From Sperchopsis tessellata (lineage: Eukaryota; Arthropoda; Insecta; Coleoptera; Hydrophilidae): 34,198 nt of DNA. Positions within the stretch are counted from its first letter, which is position 1; the number at the start of each line of letters is the position of its first letter. The notes beneath the pieces are model-generated. The model had not been told where the DNA came from. It did not search any database and saw nothing but the letters and a program-made list of their open reading frames with translations. The position numbers were made by a program, and so were the translations under genes. Shown piece after piece: positions 1 through 10,431 of the stretch. The stretch covers positions 1 through 34,198 of the forward strand of contig JAWQRN010000204.1 in NCBI GenBank assembly GCA_033557685.1, in the 5' to 3' direction.

Positions 1-2375
1 TATATATATAGTAATTCATTTGAATTCTGAACCTTTCTATATGAATAAGGTACTAGTAGAAAGTATATATATATATACTAATATTACAGTACCTTCTCTG
101 CTGAATCAAATTTACATTCTTACAGATTATTGCCAATACTAATTGTTTCTAGATGGATATTTAAAAATATTTACTAATTTTAGTTCAGTATAAACTAAAC
201 CACTAAATAAAGAACGAAAATGCCTTCATTTGCTACAAAAAACGAAGTTTTTGCTAGAGAGACATTGCTGATGTCTGTTCACTACTTGATAACTACTGGT
301 ACCTACTACCTATTTCAAAATACGTGATTACTAAAACTAATAAAAAGGATAATAACCCTGATTTTTCCAGACATCTGTTCCATTGACAATGGATGGACAG
401 TTATTTTCGAAATAAACTATACGGGGTGGTGCGAAAAACGAAAATATGTTGAGTCTAATAATTTATATAAATGCGGAGAATTTATAGGGACTAGAGAAGA
501 TGGCGTGAGGCGGTTTGGTAAGGCGGGGCCATAGTTTGTTTACCAGTGAGGCCAGTGGTTTCTATGATGTACTAAAGCAGAGTAGGGTCGGATTTATACC
601 TGACAGAATAGTATATCCAAGAGTCACTGAAAAACTCCACTAAAACTATTCGAGCACTGGAAGGAAGAGTTATCTAACAGCTAAGGTTAAACTGCATTAA
701 ACCTGTACGGACACCGAAAGTGAGAAAATAAACGGAGGAAGAAAAGTAGCAGAACATATGTTGGGTTCGGTATCCTGGGTAATACTTATTTCGGTTATCA
801 GTATACTAAAAGTTATCAGCTCTCTGACCGACAAACAATTCTCCTTAGCATGGATTTTGTAATATATACATTACACATATCAGAGGAGAGGATTGTAGGT
901 TCCACAAACAGATACCCTTAGCAGATACGGCTTGCACTGTTCATGATAGCACTATCTATTACATGACTGTGGAAGCCGATGTCATGAAGAGGTCTACCGA
1001 TAACTTACACCCTGATTTACTATACAGATTTAATGGAAATCGTTACCATATATGAAGAACAAAAGGGGTCGCATGATATATTTCTATAGGACTTCAAAGC
1101 CTATCTATCCAGAGAGTCATTATTTACAGACAAGCCTTACAAAATCTATAATGTTTGTCATAAAAATGCCTCTGCCCTCTTGGTAATCCCAACCCTCACT
1201 GATAAAAGACAAAAGCCTGTGTTATTTGAAATCAAACTTAAGTTGTTAAAAATATTATTTCACTGAAAATATTCCACAATCTGATTCCTCGGCAATCTTT
1301 CAACAATCTTTGACAAAGTAAGTAACAGTATAATTATTCAAATAATGCTTTTCTTATGCTTTATAAAATGGAATAATAGAAACTAGCTTAAGAGCATTAG
1401 AAAATATTTCATTTTAAAAACACTGATTTATTATCTTCGTAAGATGGGTAATATATGCATCTTTAATTGATTTATGATTCTTACATTCAAACCATAAGCG
1501 TCCGTGCTCTTGGTATATTCTTACATCATAAAATGATATAGAGAAAAAGAGAAATGACAAGCCATTAGAGACACTGTTATGTGACATAAGTGAAGTAGAG
1601 CAGAAAATGTTTGAAGAATTATTTATATAAGCATGTTCTATTGTCAAACCAATTGCTTTCAAGTTTATTGTTGTAAAGTGTACTTTTAGTCCATGTTTTA
1701 AAAGTACACTAATTAAAAGTAGGCCAGATAAATCCTAATTTACTATTTAAAAATATTGTAAATTTCCCTTCCTGCAAAAGAGGTCTAAATAGTTGTGTCT
1801 GTGTTCATATTACTATTTATTTCGGGGTACTGCCAATGTGGTCAGAAAAAAGAAGTTACAAATTTAAGAGTGGAAGAATCTTAAAATTGATAAAAATATT
1901 ATCTAAACGATTCATTGATTAGACAAATAATTTAAGCAAAATCTCTCCATAAAGATCAACAGGTAAGTTGACTGTCTTCTTTAAACAAATACTAAGACAA
2001 AGTATATTCTAACAGCAAGTTTGTTCTTATTTTCTTTCAAGAATAAACTGAACGGGTTTTCAACTGTAATTTGGTTCTTTAATGTACATGTGATCCTTAT
2101 CACTTACAATACTTGTACCTATTGTTTTATGTTCGTCTTGGATTACAGTGAGTGTTGAGATTTTGTCAATGGAGTTGAAATTGATGTTTGTTACAATTTA
2201 AATATCCAAATAAGTATAAAGATAAAAAATGAATGTTTAAAAAGTCAAAATAGCTTTTGAAATATTTTTAATTATGGAAATAGTAAAAAGTAGTTCAAAT
2301 ACTACAACTTAATTAATGAACTATATATACCCAATAAACTCATACTCCTAAAATTATAATTTATTTCTTTCACAG
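1..2375. other. Upstream intron or flanking sequence, no gene recognised
   Basis: This AT-rich stretch precedes the first supported exon. It starts in a short TA repeat and has another TA run near position 66-77. A GC-richer patch at about 480-1010 has no long open frame and matches no element I can name; it could be an old transposon remnant. The pyrimidine-rich acceptor ttatttctttcacag occupies the last bases. Because the exon at 2376 begins without a start codon, most or all of this stretch is probably intron of the host gene. Confidence 0.5.
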
Positions 2376-2577
2376 AGTACACGATCAGAAGATCTTGTAT
2401 CTTTTGAGAAACCCAATGAAATACTAGATCCAGCATTATCAGGAATACAATTTGCTAAAGAAGAAGCCGGTTCTGTAGAGCTATGTGACATTGAACCTTT
2501 TAGTGGAACTGTATTCCGGAAAGTTACAGTTCGTAGGCGAAGACAAGACATGAGAAAGATACCAGCTGTTGATACTG
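2376..2577 (+). CDS. Internal coding exon (67 codons + 1 nt) of the large host gene
   Basis: The exon is defined by a strong acceptor (ttatttctttcacag, ending at 2375) and a consensus donor (G/gtaagata, GT at 2578-2579). Of the three plus frames only the one starting at the first exon base is open, so the exon starts in phase 0 and leaves one G. The peptide begins STRSEDLVSFEKPNEILDP, has an acidic stretch (AKEEAGSVELCDIEPFSG), then a basic patch (VFRKVTVRRRRQD), and ends RKIPAVDT. There is no in-frame ATG near the start, which fits an internal exon. The leftover G joins the giant exon at 10432 to give ...AVDT-G-WRRGTD. The basic run could be a nuclear-localisation or phospho-regulated patch, but that is only inference. 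No domain family was recognised. Confidence 0.72.
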
Positions 2578-3776
2578 GTAAGATAAGTATTTAAATCAAG
2601 CATGCAAGTAATATAAGGTTTTGCATGCACCATTATGATTATTAATTAGCACTTCTTAATATTTTACTAACACTCTTACTAAGTATCCAGCATCAAATAC
2701 TTTTCCAAAAAGTAATGAATCAATTCAGATAGTAATATATAACACCATCACTACTGTACATCTAGTTTTCTATCATTGAAAATGACGATAATACGATAAC
2801 AAGTATTTTTTACATACAATTCTCTGTGACGGGGCACACTGTACAACTCATATACCTTCTGTTCGCTAGTCATCTCTCTAGTGGTATTCTCTTTAATAAC
2901 TCCCAAGCTATTCCAATTCCACTCTTGACATTTCTACCTTCTACTGCCAAAGAACTTTACTTCCATTATCTGAAAACATACTGTTATAATCAAATTGATC
3001 AAGTATTACACAGCCCAGAATTATTATTAGTTATTTCATGTTATATCATGCAATACTTTATTTTTGTAATTTAAATTTCCATTCCATAACATGTATAATA
3101 TCAAAAATAATAGAAAGATCGATGAACTTTCCTCTTTGGAACTACTCTCCCGATCCTAACATCATAATATTTTCACTGTGTATTGTTTTTCTCTGGGACA
3201 TATCATAGTTTTCCTCTGCAGACGAATTTAGTTTTCATATCTCCTAGGCTTAAATAGTACCTGTATAATAATCGAACATTCTCTATGCCCACAATTTCAT
3301 CTAAATATCTTTCACACTTTGCACAAAGTTATGTCACAGATTGTTGCGTATTATGTACTATATTCTTTATTATAAGTAGGGATACCTACCATAATACCAT
3401 AACCATAATATTTTTTTCCTAATTCTTTCATATAGTGCTGTTCTAACGTCTTTGGTGCTATTGCATAATTTTCATTAAATATTTGACTGCTACTACTATC
3501 TGAGCATTGTCTCATTTATATTCCTTCAGTTGACTTATATTTACAACAGCTCCTTCGTTCTTATCGCAACTAAAACTATATAAACTTTGTTGCTACTAAC
3601 TTTATAATAATTGTTATATCTTTTGATTATCTGTACTACTTGTATTTTTTTTTCTACTAAAATCTAATCATTATTTAAGGACAAACTCTGACTTTTTTAT
3701 ATAATGTGTTCTTGCAAATGAGTTGAACAATGGGATTAGCTAAATACATTTTTCTCACGATATATTTAGCTCTAGG
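2578..3776. other. Intron, 5' part, no gene recognised
   Basis: This is AT-rich intronic sequence following the donor at 2578. A plus-strand open frame of 82 codons at 2826-3074 has biased hydrophobic composition, no recognisable motif and no splice context, so it is treated as chance. No repeat ends or RNA genes were seen. Confidence 0.45.
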
Positions 3777-4140
3777 AGGTCAGTTAGGTAATTGGAAATC
3801 GAAAACCATTACATCGATTAATGTTATTGGGGTGACTATAAACTTCAATGGCTTCTTTAAATTTTCTGGGGAAATACAAAGGCTTTGATATTGTCAACCA
3901 ATTTCATGACGATGCTCAACCAAGGCTGAAATACTGATATGACTAAGACTAGTACATCATTTATGCTTCTATTGATAAGTAGCAATCGTACATCTGGTTC
4001 CACCAATGTAAACTTTAAGACAGTAACAAGAAATATGATGACATCTTTTGCAGAAGGAAAAACTTCATATCTTTAAAATAGATGAATAATCCATTTTGAT
4101 CACATAATACATTCACAACATCCCAAAATTCATTTTAAGT
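3777..4140. repeat. Diverged direct repeat, copy A
   Basis: This segment aligns by eye over about 340 bases with 4553-4890. Shared anchors in the same order include gttattgggg (about 3823) versus atattattggggcga, gatatgactaagac, cagtaacaaga and tttgatcacata followed by acattcacaac. Similarity looks moderate, with many substitutions and small gaps, so the duplication or insertion of two family members is old. No protein motif is visible on either strand, so the repeat class is unknown. Confidence 0.7.
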
Positions 4141-4552
4141 AAACTACATAAGAAATTTTCATATATAAAACAGAAATATATGATTCCACGGCTTTGTTCA
4201 AACTGTATTATTTTCTCAAATAGGCCAGAAATTCTAATGAAAGTGCTCCACAATTTCTCCATAAGAATAAGTATATTTAGTGATAATTTGAACATTATTA
4301 AATTTAATCGATTTTTAAATAAAGGTGTTTCCGAGTGCAACTGTGAAATCTTGGTACAATGCCGTTTCATCCATTGCTGTAAATAACATTTTCAAGAAGA
4401 GCGATATATTTAACTCCACCAAATAAACTCAACAAATTGAAGCAGATTTGAATAGAGTCTGCTTGTAAAGGCATGACTGAGAAATGCACATTGCAGCAGT
4501 GCAGTTCTATAAAGATGGTCAATACGGTGTACAAGGGAAAATTTGTGGGTTA
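4141..4552. other. Spacer between the two direct repeat copies
   Basis: AT-rich sequence between copies A and B. Overlapping frames on both strands (68-85 codons, about 4113-4386) are complements of one another and show no motif, so no gene is called. Confidence 0.4.
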
Positions 4553-4890
4553 CTGGGAGCCTCTAAGTAATTGAAAGTTGAAAACAATTATCTCAGTTGA
4601 TATTATTGGGGCGATTTGTAAACCTCAATGGGTTCTCTGCAATTTCTAGGGAAATGGTTTCATGGTGATACTTAACCAAGGCTAATAGAGTGATATGACT
4701 AAGATGAATAAAGCGTTTGTGCTCCTTAGACATATATCATTCATACATCTGCGTTCTTCAGTGTAAACCATAATACAGTAACAAGAGATAGAGGATGACA
4801 TATTTTGCAAAAACGAGAACTTGCAACTTTGTAATAGAACAAAAATCTGTTTTGATCACATACATTCACAACTTCCTAATATTCCTTTTG
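4553..4890. repeat. Diverged direct repeat, copy B
   Basis: This is the second copy of the repeat at 3777-4140, in the same orientation. The alignment runs out at about 4886-4892, exactly where reverse-transcriptase-like coding sequence begins. Copy B may therefore have been interrupted by the LINE fragment, or may itself be a noncoding part of that LINE. Confidence 0.7.
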
Positions 4891-5434
4891 CTAGAAGGAC
4901 CCAAAATGCAAAAGATATAAGAGCTTGTATAGAAATTGCTAGAGCTGCAATTATTAAAATGAAAAATCTGTTTTGTAGTCATGACATCAAATTAGAACTA
5001 AGGATTCGAATGCTGCACTAATACGTAATTTCTACCTTGTTATACGGTTCGAAAGCCTGGACGCTAAAACAGGCAGATACAAACAACCTGGCAGCAATCA
5101 AACGATGGTGTTATGGGAGAATACTAAAGATATCTTGGGTAGACCGTGTAACACATCTTGATGTACTTCAAAAGCTTAGTAAAGAAGAGGAATTAATAAA
5201 TAACATAAAAAACCGTAAACTGCAGTACCTGGGTCATGTCATGAGGGGAGAACAATATGAGTTGCTGAGAATGATTGTAGAGGGAATGATAAGGGGGAAA
5301 GGGAGTATAGGAAGAAGAAGGATCTCCTGGCTTAGATATTGAATAGAATGGTTCGGCTTAACATCCAGTCAACTATTTAGATCAGCTATTAATAAAGTAA
5401 AGATTGCTATTCCAACCTTCGATAGGAGATAGAA
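4890..5434 (+). pseudogene. LINE (non-LTR retrotransposon) ORF2 C-terminal relic
   Basis: The plus frame from about 4890 encodes the well-known region after the reverse transcriptase core of non-LTR retrotransposons. Visible blocks are a DIRACIEIARAAIIKMKNLF segment, STLLYGSKAWTLKQAD, IKRWCYGRILKISWVDRVTH, KLQYLGHVMRG and GRRRISWL, then a WFGLTSSQLFRSAINKVK tail. The catalytic RT motifs lie upstream in the family and are absent, so this is a 5'-truncated copy, as is normal for LINE insertions. In-frame stops interrupt it at about 5019-5021, 5339-5341 and near 5430. The clade is not assigned with certainty. It sits in the host intron on the sense strand. Confidence 0.85.
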
Positions 5435-6339
5435 CTTTAAGAAGGAGAATAAAGGCAGTCATCAGATTCCTTCTTTTCCTAAATTTACCAATAAAATGTA
5501 AATCCTCTTCTGTATTATGTTTATTGTAAGACCGCTTATACCAACAGGTTTTTGTATGCATTGCTTTATCATGACCCCTATCAGAAAATGTTTGTGTTTA
5601 ACTCGCTTATGTAGAGGGATTGGTTTTTCGGAAATATGCAGTTACCAATGTACTTCTAGTCAATATATATTCGTTATTCCATCATGGCCATATCACTCAA
5701 TCATGTTTGACGATATCAAAGAGCCTTTTTATTTTCCTATAAAGGTAGAAGAAGCAGTTGAAGTTTATTATTGTCCCAACAACATGATGGATAAATTTCT
5801 TGATGGAACCCCCCTCTATAATTTTTCTTACACCAGGTATCAGCAAACTGAATAAAACTATGCTGCTTTAGGATTCATCTCTCATCCATGTCTATATAAG
5901 GCAAGCCGCACATTAAGACACAGGCGATAATGGTCAACACAGTAAAGGTTTTAGTATTAAATTGGTTTTAATACACGTGCACGAATTGAGATAGAGAGCA
6001 AGGCAGAACTATCTTCTAAAGAACCTCCTTCATTCAGTGTTCGAGGCAGTGTTTATTGTGAAAGTGTTGCAAATCTATGTTCTTAAATTGGAAAATTGAA
6101 CGAAAATATAAGAAGAATTTAATGAAGCTATTCGAAACCATATATGATACAAATAATACTGATTTTATGAAATCAAAATTAAAGAATCAAATTTGGGATA
6201 GGATTTTCGCGACATCTTTCAAAGAAAATTGAACTTTCTATGACAATATGCCGTTCATAAAGTTGGATTCAATTGAACCGAAGGTAATTTGTAAATATAC
6301 TGTCTGAAAGAAAAGTTAAAGTTATTACTTCATGAGCTA
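5435..6339. other. Intronic sequence with no assignable gene
   Basis: A 112-codon plus frame at 5517-5855 is the longest open stretch. It contains SEICSYQCTSSQYIFVIPSW and a DKFLDGTPLYNF segment but no family I recognise, and it lacks splice or promoter context. It may be transposon debris, since it lies between a LINE and a piggyBac relic. The rest is AT-rich with stops in all frames. Confidence 0.35.
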
Positions 6340-7480
6340 TTTCTTTTTTTCATATAAATTCCTTGCCCAAATTGACTTAAAGTAACGTTTTTTCAAATTC
6401 TGCTTCAAAATCTGGTCCAAAACTCCCTCTACTGCCCAAATTTTTTGCATAGCATAGCACCCACTTCTTTTCAATGAAGAGGTATATCTATGTTGAACAT
6501 TTTTGAATGACTTTATTCGTTAATGTCATAAATAAGCATTGATCTTGGCAAAGTCTAATACATGGTAAAAGAAATTAACTGATCCACTTTACTATCTTTA
6601 TCCTTATTTGGTAACAACCCAAAAGACTATCTATCACGTCGCACCACCCATGTGTGCATTATATTCATGGATTATAGTTGGACACTCAATTTTAATCCAA
6701 TTTTTTTTGTCTACCATCGAAACATGATCGGTGTGACATGTTCCACATTCTAGACTGGCAGTGTTCTTATGTATGTTGAAATTAGGTGAATACATTTATT
6801 ATCCTTTCACAGCTAGGTCGACAATTCTACATCATAAGATGAACCCACATATTCTGTCAAATATTCATGTGATTCTTTTGTAACCTCTTTGTCCTTAGGA
6901 AGCTTACAGTTTGCAATGTGATTTGAACATATCTTTCCCAAGGAATATATTCCTATGCTGTATAGATAAACATCAATGACAATGTTGTATAAAAATTGTC
7001 AAAATAAACAATATGGTTAATTTGCTGCTGCACCTGTATTTGGTGCTTCATTAGATGTTACATTATCACTTGCACCAGAATACAACTCAAAACCATAGGA
7101 ATAACCTATAATAAGAATCACATAACGCAAATAGCTTCATACCCACTTATGTGGTTCTGCATGCATATTTTTTTTCGAAGATGTGAAACTATTTTAGTAG
7201 AACACTTTTTTCATCTACACAAAGGCATTAACACATTGGTACTGATTGAAAACTTTTGTTGAAATAATTTACAATTGGTCGAACCTTGAATATTAGATTA
7301 AATTGTAGATCATCTGTTGCTAATACTTTTGAATTATCATCGAAGTGTAAGTTGAAACATATTTTCTCAAATCGATTACTTGTCATAGCCTCCTGTATAG
7401 AACCAAGAACCCGGAAAGGTGAGGTATCAGGTTCAACTCATTTTCAATTGGAGCATCAAGAGTTGCATTAGTATCAATCA
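6340..7480 (-). pseudogene. Decayed piggyBac-family (PGBD-like) transposase
   Basis: Reading the minus strand from about 7480 down to 6340 gives piggyBac transposase blocks in the correct order, spread over three frames. They are NRFEKICFNLHFDDN (about 7336-7380), LIFKVRPIVNYFN (about 7258-7296), CVDEK (first catalytic Asp, about 7210-7225), GYSYGFELYSGASDN (about 7065-7110), HIVYFDNFYTTLSL (second Asp, about 6970-7017), IGIYSLGK then NCKLPKDKEV (about 6895-6962), CIHLISTY (about 6775-6800) and FYHVLDFAKINAYL (about 6520-6565). Many stops and frameshifts show it is dead. In the family this enzyme performs seamless cut-and-paste at TTAA. I did not find terminal repeats or a TTAA pair here. The N-terminal part and cysteine-rich tail are not recognisable. 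Confidence 0.82.
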
Positions 7481-9790
7481 CTTTTTCTATCGTTAATTCG
7501 TTTATCCTGAGACGGCATTCCATAGCTTGAATGAGCCTAGTATTCAAGTTTTCCTGAGCAATTATTTATAAACATGTATTATTTCAAGTGAAATAAACTT
7601 TACATTTTTTCCAGTAATTTTTTATTCAATACTGAGCTCAGCAAATATTTTTTCTAAATTTTTGTGTAACATAAGGTGATCGGTTGTATTCTTTCAACTC
7701 TTGTACTCAACTAATTGTTTTAAAAAATACACCGGTTATGAAAATTATTGGGAATCTTTATGAGAATACTGCATGCAGTTATTTTCTATGCTACCCTGTG
7801 TCACCTGTTTTGCCCTGATTAGTGAGTTAAATTGTTGAAAGTTGTTAGTGCTTTCCAGAACCTCAACACAACTACCAGCTTGAAATATCATTTGAATATG
7901 AACATAAATTTATGACAGTTATATGCATATCTAATAACCTCTTTCTGGAGTTTTAGTGATCATCACTATCTACTATCTACAAACTTTTGCTTCTGGAAAA
8001 ATTCTTTTCTTCATGGAAGTCCAAACGTTTTACTTTGATTTTCTTGCATGCTCTCTGGACTATATCTATCAAATATTTTGATACAAAAAGGGTTTTGTTA
8101 TCCTAGATGTGATTGAATTTTACAGAAAATAAGATTGTAAAGAAACTTGACTTGCCAAAAGGAATTTTTAGGAGTAAAAGTTTTTTAAATATTAAGATGC
8201 AATTGATCTCAATCAACAACAATATATGGAACCGAAGATTTACGCCCCTCCCAGAAGGAAGCCCTAAATCTAAAGCTCAATATTGTGATCTGCTGCTCTT
8301 CCACTTAATCCTAAGAAACCTAATCACAGCTTTATTTTTGAGTTTCCTTTTTCTAATTGCTCCTTATTAAAAATCAAACTATACCCTAGCTACCTAGACA
8401 ATTAACAAGACATTGACAATATACATTTTTGTCATATGATTGATACTGCTTTACGATAAGAGCACCCAATTCAATAAAAAGTCTATCATTACAGAAGATT
8501 TACCAATATATGAGATTCTTAAAAAAACTATTATAAGCCTGAGAGTACAAACACAAGTAGAAATCATGTGTGCAATAATTGGCAGGATGCCCTTGAACTT
8601 TTGAGATTATTTTACATATGTATGTACACATTGGGAACCAAGTAGAGTATTTGTATGTAGTTTAAAGTCTTTCTTCCATCATATCAATTTAAGCAATATC
8701 TGTTGTGTTGAAAACACAAAACAAATAAGATCTTTAAATGTACTTATTTTAATCGAAGTTATTCCGTTTTGGTTCAAGGAAAAGTGAATGTTAATACATT
8801 TGCACCAGAAGGTAAATATTAAAAAGATTACAGCAAAACAGTTCAAATACCAAATACTTCTTATAATGTAGTCACATAATGTGACTACCCGTTAGCAAAA
8901 TATCATTTACAAATATAAAAGTTTAACGGCTGGCAGGCACACATTGGCTTATTAATTAAATATTCAAATTTTAAGTAGAACTTTGCAAACACATCATAAT
9001 TTATTAATTTAATTTAAAGAGTATTATAAATCTATAATTAAAATTGTTATGGCCTTTTAGCTTACACAATTGGCAGAATTTAGTTAACTGAGTTAAACTG
9101 TTTAAATAGGATGAAGAAAATAAGCTGCATAATTCCATTTTGTTATTTTTTATGTCTTGTCATGTGTAAACAGGTGTTCCAGTTAATGTGCTCACCTAAG
9201 GTCAAGGCATACATTTCCAAGAAAATATAATTATCAAAACTTCAACTGTTTAGACGCTATAGATGAAGAACAAAAATTTTGCATTTTATACTTTTCCTTC
9301 TAACTCGTTTCATTGAAAAAATATCGAAATAATATTTCCACGTTTTTAAGATACTTTCTTATGTAGATTTCAAATATGATATTATAATTTTCGCATTTTG
9401 TACGTATTTCGAGATTTTCTTATTGTAAATGCAGGTCGCAGAAAGCTTTGGCAGTATTTGAAAGAGAATATTATTTTTTTTTTGTTTCAAATAAATGTTT
9501 GATTTATTTACAGAAATAACAAAGTTATTATGTAATTTGTACAATTTTATACATTCGATAAATTAAATCATAGGTAATCGTAATTTAGTAAAATAAAATA
9601 ATAGTTGTCTAATTTAACCAACTACGTAGTTCTGTCCATTTACGAGATCCCCAAGGCGAGCACGTTAACTCGGACATCTGCATATTAGCAAAATAAAATA
9701 ATATATTGGTTTATAATGTGGATCACTGCAGTTTTGTACGGGTACTTTTAATTAAATAATTAAAAAAATGCCAAGCAGGTACAGCTTTTT
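7481..9790. other. Intron, no gene recognised
   Basis: AT-rich sequence with only short chance frames, such as 85 codons at 8113-8370 and 61 codons on the minus strand at 9359-9544. The part just above 7480 may include an unrecognisable N-terminal piece of the piggyBac relic. A short near-perfect palindrome occurs at 8868-8888. No RNA genes were seen. Confidence 0.4.
8868..8888. repeat. Near-perfect palindrome, 10-bp arms
   Basis: The arms GTAGTCACAT and ATGTGACTAC are exact reverse complements around a single central A. Such a palindrome is unlikely but not extraordinary in this length of AT-rich DNA. It could be a protein-binding dyad or the scar of a small inverted-repeat element. No associated gene or repeat ends were seen. 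Confidence 0.45.
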
Positions 9791-10431
9791 ATGCATCCAT
9801 AAAGTGTTTAAGACATAATATATACCATAGAAGCACCCACGTTATTTGAAGTACGGACCTGTGTCAAGGTAAATAGTATTAATTTATTTGACTCGGAACA
9901 GATGGCGTAAGGAAATGACCGCTTGTTACTCATGTTACTAACCATTGTTTCAATCGCTTCCGGTAATTTAACTAAAATAAAATGGCAAAAACGTAACGCA
10001 GGTAGGGAGGTTGGCAATTAGTCCATTCATGATGCAATAACAACACATAGAACATTTGCCTCTCTCGGTAAACCAGACGTTTCATTAACTTTGTAGTTAG
10101 TAAGTTACACACAGCAGTGGGTGCATATTGGATCATGTACGTTGTAAGGCTTGTTACACACATTTATGTATAGCATGGGTGGGGGATGGTCTATACGCCC
10201 TCACTAGTAATCATTTTAACCGCATGTGTTCAGGGTACCTATGTACATTGTAATGCATTTGTGCGGGCATACAAAAATGTAACACGGAGGTGTCCGTACA
10301 AGATCTGGCCTTTCGCATATAACCATATCCATCGCCCATGCTCCTTCGCCAAGAGTAAGCAGTGGGCGAACGAAAAGGTGGAGGGCGTTATGTTAGTTTA
10401 GTTGTGATCTGACTGTGTTTATATGAACCAG
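9791..10431. other. GC-richer block ahead of the giant exon, ending in its splice acceptor
   Basis: Base composition rises noticeably above the surrounding intron over roughly 9800-10430, especially 10170-10400. The block ends in a weak acceptor, gaaccag/GC at 10431. It is the only AG between the in-frame TGA at 10410-10412 and the open frame that has the phase required by the upstream exon. A 71-codon plus frame (10186-10401) starts with a hydrophobic stretch but is out of frame with the exon and is not called. The block could be an alternative promoter or first exon, or transposon remains. There is no direct evidence for any of these. Confidence 0.4.

Noticed and set aside
5517..5855. 112-codon frame as a gene
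   Set aside because: No recognisable motif or gene context. It sits between two transposon relics and is most likely debris or chance.
10186..10401. 71-codon frame with a hydrophobic N-terminal stretch, possible small secreted protein
   Set aside because: It has no family match and no splice or poly(A) context, and it lies in a GC-richer block where chance frames are longer.
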